From the NCBI GenBank assembly GCA_902773475.1, contig CACYEO010000064.1, positions 1 to 6,514 on the forward strand: a stretch of DNA of 6,514 nt. Reading direction: 5' to 3'. A program made the position numbers and the translations under genes. Below are positions 1 to 6,077 of this stretch, piece after piece. Origin of the DNA: an uncultured bacterium. GTDB taxonomy: Bacteria > Verrucomicrobiota > Kiritimatiellia > RFP12 > UBA1067. The notes below the pieces were generated by a model. It did not search any database. It had not been told where the DNA came from and was given only the letters and a program-made list of their open reading frames with translations. Numbering within the stretch: the first letter of the stretch is position 1; every line of letters starts with the position of its first letter.

Positions 1-398
1 ATGCGGAGAGCGCCCTCAAGATCGCGAAGTGGCTCAAGACGCAGAAGAAGGTCGCGTGGGTCAATTTCGCGGGGCTTCCCGGCTCCAAGTACGCGAAGCT
101 TCTCAAGAAGCAGTTTGACGGACCTTCGCCGTGCGGCGTCCTGACGTTCGGCATCAAGGGCGGGCGCAAGGCGTCGATCAAGTTCATGGACTCGCTCAAA
201 CTTGTCGGCATAGTCACGCACGTCGCGGACGCGTGGAGCTGCGTCCTCCATCCGGCGTCGCACACCCACCGCCAGCTTACCGATGCGCAGCTCAAGGCGG
301 CCGGGATTCCGCCGGATCTCATAAGGCTTTCGGTCGGCCTTGAAGACCCCGAAGACATAATCGCCGATCTCAGGCAGGCGCTCGAGACCGTCAAGTAG
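1..398 (+). CDS. metY: O-acetylhomoserine sulfhydrylase (MetY-like), C-terminal part, 5' end outside window
   Basis: This is the last 131 residues of a PLP-dependent enzyme of the Cys/Met metabolism family, read from base 3 to the TAG at 396-398. The family's MetY branch makes homocysteine (or methionine) from O-acetylhomoserine and a thiol or sulfide in the cytoplasm. The fragment shows the family's C-terminal marks in order: GLPGSKYAKLL (about bases 75-107), a GVLTFGIKGG strand, HPASHTHRQL (249-278) and IRLSVGLED followed by a DIIADLRQAL helix (321-386). In this family the Arg of the IRLSVGLE motif (324-326) binds the substrate carboxylate. The PLP lysine lies upstream, outside the window. 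MetY fits better than cystathionine lyases/synthases because of the GLPGSKY and HPASHTHRQL wording, but the fragment alone cannot separate all subfamilies. No hairpin follows the stop, so transcription may run into the ABC gene 22 bases downstream. Confidence 0.88.
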   Translation, partial: AESALKIAKWLKTQKKVAWVNFAGLPGSKYAKLLKKQFDGPSPCGVLTFGIKGGRKASIKFMDSLKLVGIVTHVADAWSCVLHPASHTHRQLTDAQLKAAGIPPDLIRLSVGLEDPEDIIADLRQALETVK

Positions 399-420
399 CC
401 GATACGATCCGTCCCGGTCT

Positions 421-1137
421 ATGATAGAACTGCGCGGCATATCATTCTCTTACGGCTCCGCGCCGGTTCTGCGCGGAGTGTCGTTCCGCGCGGAGGCCGG
501 CGAGGTCGTGGCGCTCGCCGGAGCCAACGGCGCCGGCAAGACCACGCTGCTCAGAATCGCGGCGGGCGTTTTCCTGCCCGATTCCGGCGAGGTGCTGTCG
601 AACGGGCAGTCCGCGGCGGCCGATCCGGTGCGGCACCGCAAATCCGTCGGCTACATGCCGGAGGCGGACATCCTTGCGGACGACATGACCGTAAAGGCGT
701 TTCTCAAGTTCCGCGCCCGCCTGAAAGGCGAACGCGTGGTGCGCGTGCGCCGCAGGGTGCTTGAAACGGCTGCGGTGTGCGGTCTGGGCGGAATGCTCGA
801 CGCGCCGCTCAATTCGCTCTCGCGCGGGAACCGCAGGCGGGCCGCGCTCGCCGACGCCGTTTTGATGCGTCCCCGCCATGTTCTGCTCGACGATCCGTTC
901 GCCGGGCTGGACCCCGAGGGCCGCGCTTCGGCCGCCGCCGCGATAGCCGCGCTGCGCCCCCACAGCGCGTTCGTCTGCGCCGCGCACGAATTCGACGCGA
1001 TCGCAGCCGTGGCCACGCGCGTGGTCGTGCTGGCTGGCGGCGTCGTGGCGGACGATTTTCCGGTGGCGCCCGGGATGGGGGCCGCTGAAATACGCGAGCG
1101 CGCGGCCGCCGCGCAGTCGAAAGGCGGCGCGGCGTGA
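421..1137 (+). CDS. ABC-2-type transporter ATP-binding protein (GldA-like)
   Basis: Cytoplasmic ATPase subunit, 238 residues, presumed to drive the permease encoded next. Visible motifs are Walker A GANGAGKT (residues 34-41), a Q-loop region GYMPE (77-81) of the kind found in ABC-2/GldA ATPases where Glu replaces the usual Gln, an ABC signature LSRGN (133-137) diverging from LSGGQ, Walker B HVLLDDPF (153-160), D-loop AGLD (161-164) and switch His189 (AAHE). The catalytic Glu after Walker B is Asp158 (codon GAT, 892-894), which is unusual for a subunit expected to act as a homodimer. The protein ends soon after the H-loop and lacks the C-terminal extension of longer GldA-type ATPases (around 300 residues). 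ATG 421 is chosen because the protein opens with the standard strand MIELRGISFSYG. No Shine-Dalgarno sequence or clear promoter is seen in the 22 bases before it. The stop overlaps the next gene's GTG by four bases (1134-1137), implying translational coupling. The transported substrate is unknown. Confidence 0.92.
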   Translation: MIELRGISFSYGSAPVLRGVSFRAEAGEVVALAGANGAGKTTLLRIAAGVFLPDSGEVLSNGQSAAADPVRHRKSVGYMPEADILADDMTVKAFLKFRARLKGERVVRVRRRVLETAAVCGLGGMLDAPLNSLSRGNRRRAALADAVLMRPRHVLLDDPFAGLDPEGRASAAAAIAALRPHSAFVCAAHEFDAIAAVATRVVVLAGGVVADDFPVAPGMGAAEIRERAAAAQSKGGAA

Positions 1138-3281
1138 AGACAGTGCGTCTCGTGTGCGCGCGCACGCTTTCGGCGGCGCGCTCCTATTATTCCGCGGGAA
1201 TCGCCGCCGCGCTGTTCCTGTCCGTCTCCACGGTGCGCTTTGCGCTGTCGCTCGACGGCGGCTCCCACCTTCCCGTGCAGGCGCTGTGGGCCGCGGCCGC
1301 CGCGCCCATCCTGCCGTTCCTCTGCGTTGTGGCCACCATGCGCCTGTGGACGCGCGAGCGCGAGTCCGGCGCTCTCGAACTGTTTCTTTCCGCGCCCGTT
1401 TCCGTGCGCGCCCTCGCTGTAGGGAAATTCGCCGGCGCATGGGTGTCGATCCTGACCGTGCTCGTGCTCTACCTTGTCGCGCCTCTCGTGTTTCTGCCGT
1501 TCTTCGGCGGCGCGCGCGCGGGATTCTCCTCGTACGCATGGGGCTTCGCCGGCCTTGCGCTCCAGGCCGCGCTGTGGTGTTCGGCCGGGTGCTTCACGAG
1601 CGCGTTCTGCAAGCATTCGTCATCCTCCGGGGCCGCTTCGCTGCTCGTCACCGTGTGCCTTCCGTACGCGGCGTTCCGCGCTGTGCTCGCCTGGGCTCCG
1701 GAATTGCGCGCCTCCATCGGCGACTTGCCGCAGGTGGAGTTCGCGATCGACGCCGCAACCGGGTTTTTCCCCGCCGCGTCCGTCGCCGTCTGCGTGTTTT
1801 TCACGGCTGCGTTCCTTTCCGCCGCCTCCCATTCTGTGGAAAGCCTGCGCTGCGCGGGACGCGGCACGCGCCATTTGCGCGCGATGCACCATGCCTGCTC
1901 CTTGCTCGGTTTCGTCCTTGCCGCGCTCGCTTCCGCGGTTTTCGCAAGAACAGGGATGGCCTGGGAGTCCGCGCCGCTCGGCAAGGAGGATTCCGCGTTC
2001 ATGCTGCGCGCGTTCGATTCGGCGCGCGGCGGAGTGCGGGCGGTATGTTTCATGCGGCGCGCCGACCCGCGGCACCACGCGGCGGCGCGCGTCCTGCGCG
2101 GACTGTCCGACGCCGCGCGCAGGCACGGGGCGGACGTCGAAACCGTGTTTGCGGATCCTGACTGGGACTTCGGCATTGCTTCCGCGCTTTCGCGCGACGG
2201 AATACCCGAAGGCTCGATCGTGTTCGAGCGCGCGAGGCGCCGCATATCGATTCCGGCGCAGGAGCTCTTCGGCGGCGGGACTTCGAGGATCCGCGCCGGC
2301 GACATCGACCGCGCCGTGCGCGTCTGCGCGAGCGCCGTCTCCAACCTCAAGCCCCGGCGCGGCCACAATGCGATCTATGCGCTCGCCGGCCACGGCGAAT
2401 CGTCGTTCTCCGACCAGGGCGTGTACGGGTTGGGGCGTTTCGCCCGCTGGCTCAGGTACGACGGCTTTGCCGTGAAGACGCTCGACCTGTCTTCGGTCCC
2501 GTCCGTTCCGTCCGACTGCTGCGCCGTGGCGGTGTGCGGCGCCCGCGGAACGCTCACAGAAGGCGAGACCGCCAAGCTCGACGCCTATCTCCAGAACGGA
2601 GGCCGCCTGCTCGCTTTCGTCCTGCCGCGCCCCGGCGCCGGGCTTGCCCCGTATTTGCGCCGCTGGGGATGCCGCGTGACGTCCGCAGTCGCGGTCACCC
2701 CTCCCCCGATGTCCGGGACGTCGGTCAAGACTCCGGTGGACGGGGACCATCCTATAGCAGGCCCTCTCCACGGATCGTCGCTGTTTTTCGAGCAGGCCGC
2801 GGTTCTCGAACCGGAAGGCGCCGGCGGCCCCGAGGCGGACCGCATGGTGTTTGCGCCTCTCGCAAGCACGTCGGAAGACTGCTGGGGGGAAACGGATCTC
2901 GCCGCCAGGCCGTGGATGTGGAATCCGGACGCGGAACCGCGCGGCGGAATGGTTCTTGCCGCTGCGCTCGAGCGCGGCGGCTCCGCCGGCGCGGATCTCG
3001 CGTTCCGCCCCGTCCGCATCGTGGTGGTCGGCGACGCGGGGTTCGCAATGAACTCTTCGCTTGAAAAACGCGGCAGCGCGAACCTCGATTTCATGCTCAA
3101 CGCCGTCAGATGGCTTGCAGGCGCGGAAACCGCCGCGCCTCCTCCCGATCCCGCGCCCGCGCCGCCGTGCGGATACAGACGCTGGGGATTCCTTTCCGCC
3201 GGCGCGTTTGCGTTTCCGTTTGCGGTTCTGGCGTTTACGGCGTTCCGCGCCTTCCGCACGAAGAAAGGCCTCAGGCGATGA
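1134..3281 (+). CDS. Fused ABC-2 permease / GldG-like extracytoplasmic domain protein
   Basis: A 715-residue membrane protein that joins two parts usually encoded separately (as GldF and GldG). Residues 1-272 are an ABC-2-type permease with about seven hydrophobic segments (near 18-39, 50-69, 100-124, 133-156, 165-187, 212-231, 253-272). It carries the family hallmark RERESGALELFLSAPVS (74-90) followed by VGKFAGAW. Residues about 298-663 form a soluble GldG-like (ABC_transp_aux type) domain with IYALAGHGE (414-422), LTEGETAKLDAYLQNGGRLL (473-492), VVVGDAGFAMN (630-640) and NLDFMLNAVRWLAG (650-663). An Ala/Pro-rich linker (665-679) leads to a last membrane helix (about 685-705) and a basic tail. 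The domain between the last two helix groups should therefore lie outside the cytoplasmic membrane. The GTG start overlaps the ATPase stop, with a weak purine run AAAGGCGG at 1120-1127; the stop overlaps the next gene's ATG. GldG-like domains have no known catalytic activity. The fusion is seen; a role in export or cell-surface function is inferred. Confidence 0.87.
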   Translation: MKTVRLVCARTLSAARSYYSAGIAAALFLSVSTVRFALSLDGGSHLPVQALWAAAAAPILPFLCVVATMRLWTRERESGALELFLSAPVSVRALAVGKFAGAWVSILTVLVLYLVAPLVFLPFFGGARAGFSSYAWGFAGLALQAALWCSAGCFTSAFCKHSSSSGAASLLVTVCLPYAAFRAVLAWAPELRASIGDLPQVEFAIDAATGFFPAASVAVCVFFTAAFLSAASHSVESLRCAGRGTRHLRAMHHACSLLGFVLAALASAVFARTGMAWESAPLGKEDSAFMLRAFDSARGGVRAVCFMRRADPRHHAAARVLRGLSDAARRHGADVETVFADPDWDFGIASALSRDGIPEGSIVFERARRRISIPAQELFGGGTSRIRAGDIDRAVRVCASAVSNLKPRRGHNAIYALAGHGESSFSDQGVYGLGRFARWLRYDGFAVKTLDLSSVPSVPSDCCAVAVCGARGTLTEGETAKLDAYLQNGGRLLAFVLPRPGAGLAPYLRRWGCRVTSAVAVTPPPMSGTSVKTPVDGDHPIAGPLHGSSLFFEQAAVLEPEGAGGPEADRMVFAPLASTSEDCWGETDLAARPWMWNPDAEPRGGMVLAAALERGGSAGADLAFRPVRIVVVGDAGFAMNSSLEKRGSANLDFMLNAVRWLAGAETAAPPPDPAPAPPCGYRRWGFLSAGAFAFPFAVLAFTAFRAFRTKKGLRR
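3263..3268 (+). promoter_or_regulatory. Ribosome binding site for the DUF4340-like gene
   Basis: GAAAGG lies nine bases before the ATG at 3278, inside the end of the permease-fusion gene. It supports starting the next protein at 3278 rather than at an in-frame ATG at 3110, which would lie deep inside the upstream gene. Confidence 0.5.
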
Positions 3282-4987
3282 ATCCGTACAAAAACGCCGC
3301 CATCCTCCTCGCGGCATCGATCGTGTGCCTGTTCATGCTGTGGATCCAGTCCATCGGAACGGCTCCCGCCCCGCTCGCGGATTTCCGCGTAGACTGGACT
3401 GCCGAGGAGATAGACGCTTTGGAAATAGAGCGCGGCGGCGTCACTGCCGCAGCGCGGCGGAATTCCGGAGGATGGCGGCTGTCCGGGCCGTTTGAAGCCC
3501 GCGCCGATTCCGCCGCCGTCGATCGCGCCGTGGATGCGGCGGTGTCGCTTGAACCTTCCGCCGCGGTTTCATTCAAGGAACTCCGCAAGATGGACAGAAC
3601 CATCTCGGAGTTCGGACTTTCCCCCGCCGCGTTCGCAGTGACAATCCGCAGCGGCCGCGCCGTGAAGAAGTATTTCTTCGGGTCCCGCACGCCCGACGGC
3701 TCTTCCGTGTATGTGCGCGCGGCCGACATCGACGCGGTCTTCACCGTTCCCGCGAAATCCATCGAGGCGTTCCCCATGTCGTCCGACGGCTTCCGCGACC
3801 GTTCGCTCGTGCGCATCGATGCGGAGAAGGTGACCGGGTTCGAAGTGAAGGCGCCTGACATGCCGTTTCTGCGCGTGGCGCGCGGAGCGCGCGGATGGCG
3901 CATCGAGCAGCCTGAAAGCGCGGCCGCCGCGCAGGAGGCCGTGGCCGCCGCGCTTGCGCGCATCGAATCCGCCCGCGCCGAGTCGTTTGTGCTTCCGTCC
4001 GCCGGATCCGTTCCGGGGACGGGCGTGCTCAGGCCTTCGGAACTCGCTCCCTACGGTCTTTCCGGCCGGGACGTTGTGCGAATCGCGATACGCAGCGGAC
4101 GCGACGTGTCTGAAATATCTTTCGGGGGGCCGGTCGCCGGCGCGACGAATCTCGTCTATGCGCTCGTCCACGACGGAACGGCCGTGGTCGCGGCGGATGC
4201 TTCCGCCGCCGCGCTGTTCTCCGGCGGGGCTAAAACATTCCGCGACACGCGCCTTTTTCCGCTTGACGCCGATCCCTCCAGCGTGACATTCTCGTCCGGC
4301 GGCAAGATATGGACGGTCGCGAAAGACGCGTCGCGCCGCTGGCGCATGATCTCGCCCTCGTCCGCGCCTGCGGACGATGCCGCGGTCGCGTCCATCGTGG
4401 ATTCCCTGCTGCGGCTCAGGGAGGAAGACGTGTCCGGCGCCGGCGCGCAGGACGGAGTGCGCGTGTCCGTGACGCTCGCCCCGCCGTACGGCGCGCAGCC
4501 CGCGTTCACCGTCTCGCCCGAGTCGTTCGGCGGCATACAGGCGCTCGACGCGATGCGGTCCAGAACCGTCCTCGCGCTCGACGAATCGCTCGTGTCGAAA
4601 ATCACGGCGGTGTCCGGCGGCGTGACCAATTCCATAGTCAGGAACGCCGTTTCGGGCGGGTGGAGCATCCAGCGGAGCGAAGGCGAACCCGCGCCGGACA
4701 CCAGACGGATCGAACGGCTCGACGCTTTCATGCGCGCCGTGGCCAATGTCGAGGCCGCAGCCGTGGAGAGCCTTTCGCCGACGCCGGACGACCGCCGCAG
4801 ATTCGGGTTCGATTCTCCGTTTGCCGTGATAACGATAGACATGTCGTCCGGCGAATCCCTGCGCAAGAACCTTGTCATCGGGGCGCGCACCGGCGGCGGC
4901 AGGTACGCGACGGTCGGCGGCACGGACGCCGTGTTCGCCTTGTCTGCATCGACCGCCGAAGCGCTGACCGGGCTTTTCGCGAACTGA
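3278..4987 (+). CDS. DUF4340-like membrane-anchored repeat protein
   Basis: A 569-residue protein of no established function, resembling the DUF4340 proteins often encoded beside GldG-type ABC systems. An N-terminal hydrophobic helix (about 8-25) after a short basic start looks like an uncleaved anchor; the rest is predicted to be outside the cytoplasmic membrane. The body shows four related units marked by an aromatic step and a following helix: GWRLSGP (65-71), GWRIEQP (206-212), RWRMISP (354-360) and GWSIQRS (461-467). Three are introduced by FRDRSL (172), FRDTRL (321) or MRSRTV (426). Three carry a second half with an (F/Y)G(L/F) motif (112, 259, 509), a beta strand ending in an (S/R)SG step and a second strand: residues 111-165, 258-314 and 508-566. 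The third unit's second half (391-425) is degenerate. Start ATG 3278 overlaps the previous stop (ATGA) and has GAAAGG nine bases upstream. It likely works with the permease fusion; a structural or binding role is inferred from the repeats. Confidence 0.85.
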   Translation: MNPYKNAAILLAASIVCLFMLWIQSIGTAPAPLADFRVDWTAEEIDALEIERGGVTAAARRNSGGWRLSGPFEARADSAAVDRAVDAAVSLEPSAAVSFKELRKMDRTISEFGLSPAAFAVTIRSGRAVKKYFFGSRTPDGSSVYVRAADIDAVFTVPAKSIEAFPMSSDGFRDRSLVRIDAEKVTGFEVKAPDMPFLRVARGARGWRIEQPESAAAAQEAVAAALARIESARAESFVLPSAGSVPGTGVLRPSELAPYGLSGRDVVRIAIRSGRDVSEISFGGPVAGATNLVYALVHDGTAVVAADASAAALFSGGAKTFRDTRLFPLDADPSSVTFSSGGKIWTVAKDASRRWRMISPSSAPADDAAVASIVDSLLRLREEDVSGAGAQDGVRVSVTLAPPYGAQPAFTVSPESFGGIQALDAMRSRTVLALDESLVSKITAVSGGVTNSIVRNAVSGGWSIQRSEGEPAPDTRRIERLDAFMRAVANVEAAAVESLSPTPDDRRRFGFDSPFAVITIDMSSGESLRKNLVIGARTGGGRYATVGGTDAVFALSASTAEALTGLFAN

Positions 4988-5003
4988 CCGCCGCGATATG
5001 CGC

Positions 5004-5032
5004 TTGACATCCGGCATGTATAACCCTAAAAT
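5004..5032 (+). promoter_or_regulatory. Sigma-70-type promoter, probably driving a leaderless transcript
   Basis: TTGACA at 5004-5009 (perfect -35) and TAAAAT at 5027-5032 (one mismatch to TATAAT) are separated by exactly 17 bases. The strip lies in the only non-coding gap (4988-5038) upstream of the FtsB-like gene and is notably A/T-rich for this GC-rich window. A start point about seven bases after the -10 box would fall at or next to the A of the ATG at 5039, leaving no room for a 5' leader. No Shine-Dalgarno sequence is present before that ATG, which agrees. The boxes and spacing are seen; the start point is inferred. Confidence 0.8.
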
Positions 5033-5038
5033 CGGCAC

Positions 5039-5320
5039 ATGAAATTTTTCGACAAATTCGGCGTTGTCTTCTGCGCGCTCGGCGTGTCCTGCGTGGTATG
5101 CGCCGGGTATGTCATCTGCAAGCCGAAGATCGACAGGGTCGGCGCCTTGAAAGAGCGCCGCGACGCGATCCGCGAGCGCATAGCCGCCAAGCGCGCGGAG
5201 ATCGACAGGCTCAAGGAATACAGCGAGCGCTTTGCGAAGGATCCTGTTTTCGTGGAGGCGGTCGCCCGCAGGAACCGCAGGGTCTATCCCGGCGAAATCG
5301 TGTTCATCCACGAAGACTGA
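5039..5320 (+). CDS. FtsB/DivIC-like septum formation initiator protein
   Basis: A 93-residue bitopic membrane protein with the layout of the FtsB/DivIC family, which bridges FtsL and FtsQ/DivIB in the divisome. It has a short cytoplasmic N-terminus, one membrane helix (about 7-27), and a coiled coil (31-67) with regular 3-4 spacing of core positions V34, L37, R41, I44, I48, K51, I55, L58. It ends with the family motif KDPVFVEAVARRNRRVYPGE (67-86) followed by IVFIHE; compare the usual D-P-x-x-(I/V)-E-x-x-A-R then PGE-x-(V/I)-(F/Y) pattern. Length matches the family (E. coli FtsB is 103 residues). ATG 5039 is the natural start: it places the helix correctly and coincides with the predicted transcription start of the promoter just upstream. 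The function is assigned by architecture and C-terminal motif; FtsB, DivIC and FtsL-like proteins are too short and divergent to separate further, so no symbol is given. Confidence 0.83.
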   Translation: MKFFDKFGVVFCALGVSCVVCAGYVICKPKIDRVGALKERRDAIRERIAAKRAEIDRLKEYSERFAKDPVFVEAVARRNRRVYPGEIVFIHED

Positions 5321-5329
5321 ACGTCCGAA

Positions 5330-6019
5330 GTGCGGTTTCTCCGTTTTATCGCGGGCATTGCGATGCTTCCGGCGGCGTGGGGCGCGGCGGCGTCTCTCGC
5401 CGTTCCGTTTTCCGCCGGTTCCGGCGCGGGCGGCGTATATGCCGTGGCCAGCTGCGGCGCGGGGTTCGTCTTTTTCGGGATGGTCTGGTGTTTTCTTCCG
5501 CGTCCGGTCCGGGCGTACGTTTTCGCGCACGAACTTTCCCACGCCGTCGCCGGAATAATCTGCGGCGCGAAGATCGGCAGGATGAAGGTTTCAAGTTCCG
5601 GAGGGTCGGTGCAGGTGTCGAAGTCGAATTTCTTCATAACGCTTGCGCCTTATTTCTTCCCGCTTTACGCCGCAGTCCTCGCGGCGGCCGCGGTCGCGAC
5701 GCGTCTGGCCGCCGGCGAACTGCCGTTTGTCCCCGCGTGGCTTTTCGCGGCCGGGTTCCTGTGGGGGTTCCACGTCTGCTTCACTTTTTCCGCGCTTCGC
5801 ACGCGGCAGCCGGACATCGAGGAATACGGCAAGACGCTTTCATGGACTTTCATATTCACCGCAAACGCGCTGCTGCTCGCGTTCTCCCTGTCCGCGGCGG
5901 CGTCCATGCCGCTGCGCGCGACGGCGCGCGCGGCGGTTTCCGCTTCGGCGGAGGCGTATTCCGCGATCTGGCGCGCCTGCCGCGGTTTGGCGGCGGAGGC
6001 GTGCGCTTCTTTCCGTTAA
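5330..6019 (+). CDS. Polytopic membrane zinc metalloprotease-like protein (M50-like, HELSH)
   Basis: A 229-residue membrane protein with the zinc-protease motif HELSH (residues 67-71) within a hydrophobic stretch, as in M50 (site-2 protease-like) families. Five hydrophobic segments are visible (about 4-27, 36-57, 101-124, 132-155, 170-192), with the HExxH helix between the second and third. The region after it (KIGRMKVSSSGGSVQVSKSN, 81-100, then FFITLAPYFFPLYA, 101-114) follows the M50-like pattern of a short beta region and a helix entered by a Pro motif. Asp162 (QPDIEEYG), before the last helix, is a candidate third metal ligand; this is inference. There is no PDZ domain, so it is not a classical RseP/RasP protein. 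The GTG start is the first possible start after the upstream stop and keeps the first helix whole; ATG at residue 12 is an alternative that would cut it. No ribosome binding site is obvious. It is nine bases after, and in frame with, the FtsB-like gene, so the two are likely co-transcribed. The substrate is unknown. Confidence 0.75.
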   Translation: MRFLRFIAGIAMLPAAWGAAASLAVPFSAGSGAGGVYAVASCGAGFVFFGMVWCFLPRPVRAYVFAHELSHAVAGIICGAKIGRMKVSSSGGSVQVSKSNFFITLAPYFFPLYAAVLAAAAVATRLAAGELPFVPAWLFAAGFLWGFHVCFTFSALRTRQPDIEEYGKTLSWTFIFTANALLLAFSLSAAASMPLRATARAAVSASAEAYSAIWRACRGLAAEACASFR

Positions 6020-6056
6020 AAAGCGGCGGCCCCTTCCGCGATGGCGGAAGAGGCCG
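6018..6056 (-). terminator. Rho-independent terminator of the aldolase gene, possibly bidirectional
   Basis: A 13-bp stem is formed by 6027-6039 and 6044-6056 with a four-base loop (6040-6043). Read on the minus strand, every position pairs, with one G-U wobble, and four bases (CCGC) beyond the stem come five T residues (complement of the A-run 6018-6022). Read on the plus strand, the same wobble becomes a C-A mismatch and only TTT follows. The hairpin is thus best suited to end the minus-strand aldolase transcript, 22 bases past its stop. It may partly stop the converging plus-strand transcript. The A-run overlaps the stop codon of the metalloprotease gene. Confidence 0.8.
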
Positions 6057-6077
6057 TTTGCCGGGCGGCGGCCTGCG

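Noticed and set aside
380..420. Own promoter for the ABC ATPase (TACGAT at 403-408)
   Set aside because: No TTGACA-like box lies 16-18 bases upstream, so a -10-like match alone is not enough; read-through from the metY-like gene is as likely.
442..1539. Long minus-strand open frame (365 codons) opposite the ABC genes
   Set aside because: It lies antisense to clear ABC ATPase and permease motifs, is very Arg-rich with no recognisable domain, and is the expected shadow of GC-rich coding sequence.
3110..3277. Upstream in-frame ATG as start of the DUF4340-like protein
   Set aside because: It would overlap the previous gene by more than 170 bases and bury the membrane anchor inside an Arg-rich stretch; ATG 3278 has a ribosome binding site, a proper anchor and a 4-base overlap.
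1620..3317. Long minus-strand open frame (565 codons)
   Set aside because: Antisense to the permease-GldG fusion; low-complexity Arg/Gly/Ala composition and no motif.
4262..4297. TTGACG within the DUF4340-like gene as an internal promoter
   Set aside because: No -10-like hexamer at proper spacing and it sits within conserved coding sequence.
5019..5024. TATAAC as the -10 box for the 5004 -35 element
   Set aside because: Spacing would be only 9 bases; TAAAAT at 5027-5032 gives the ideal 17.
3569..5542. Long minus-strand open frame (657 codons)
   Set aside because: It crosses the DUF4340-like gene, the promoter strip and the FtsB-like gene in antisense; composition is that of a GC shadow and it would contradict three supported features.
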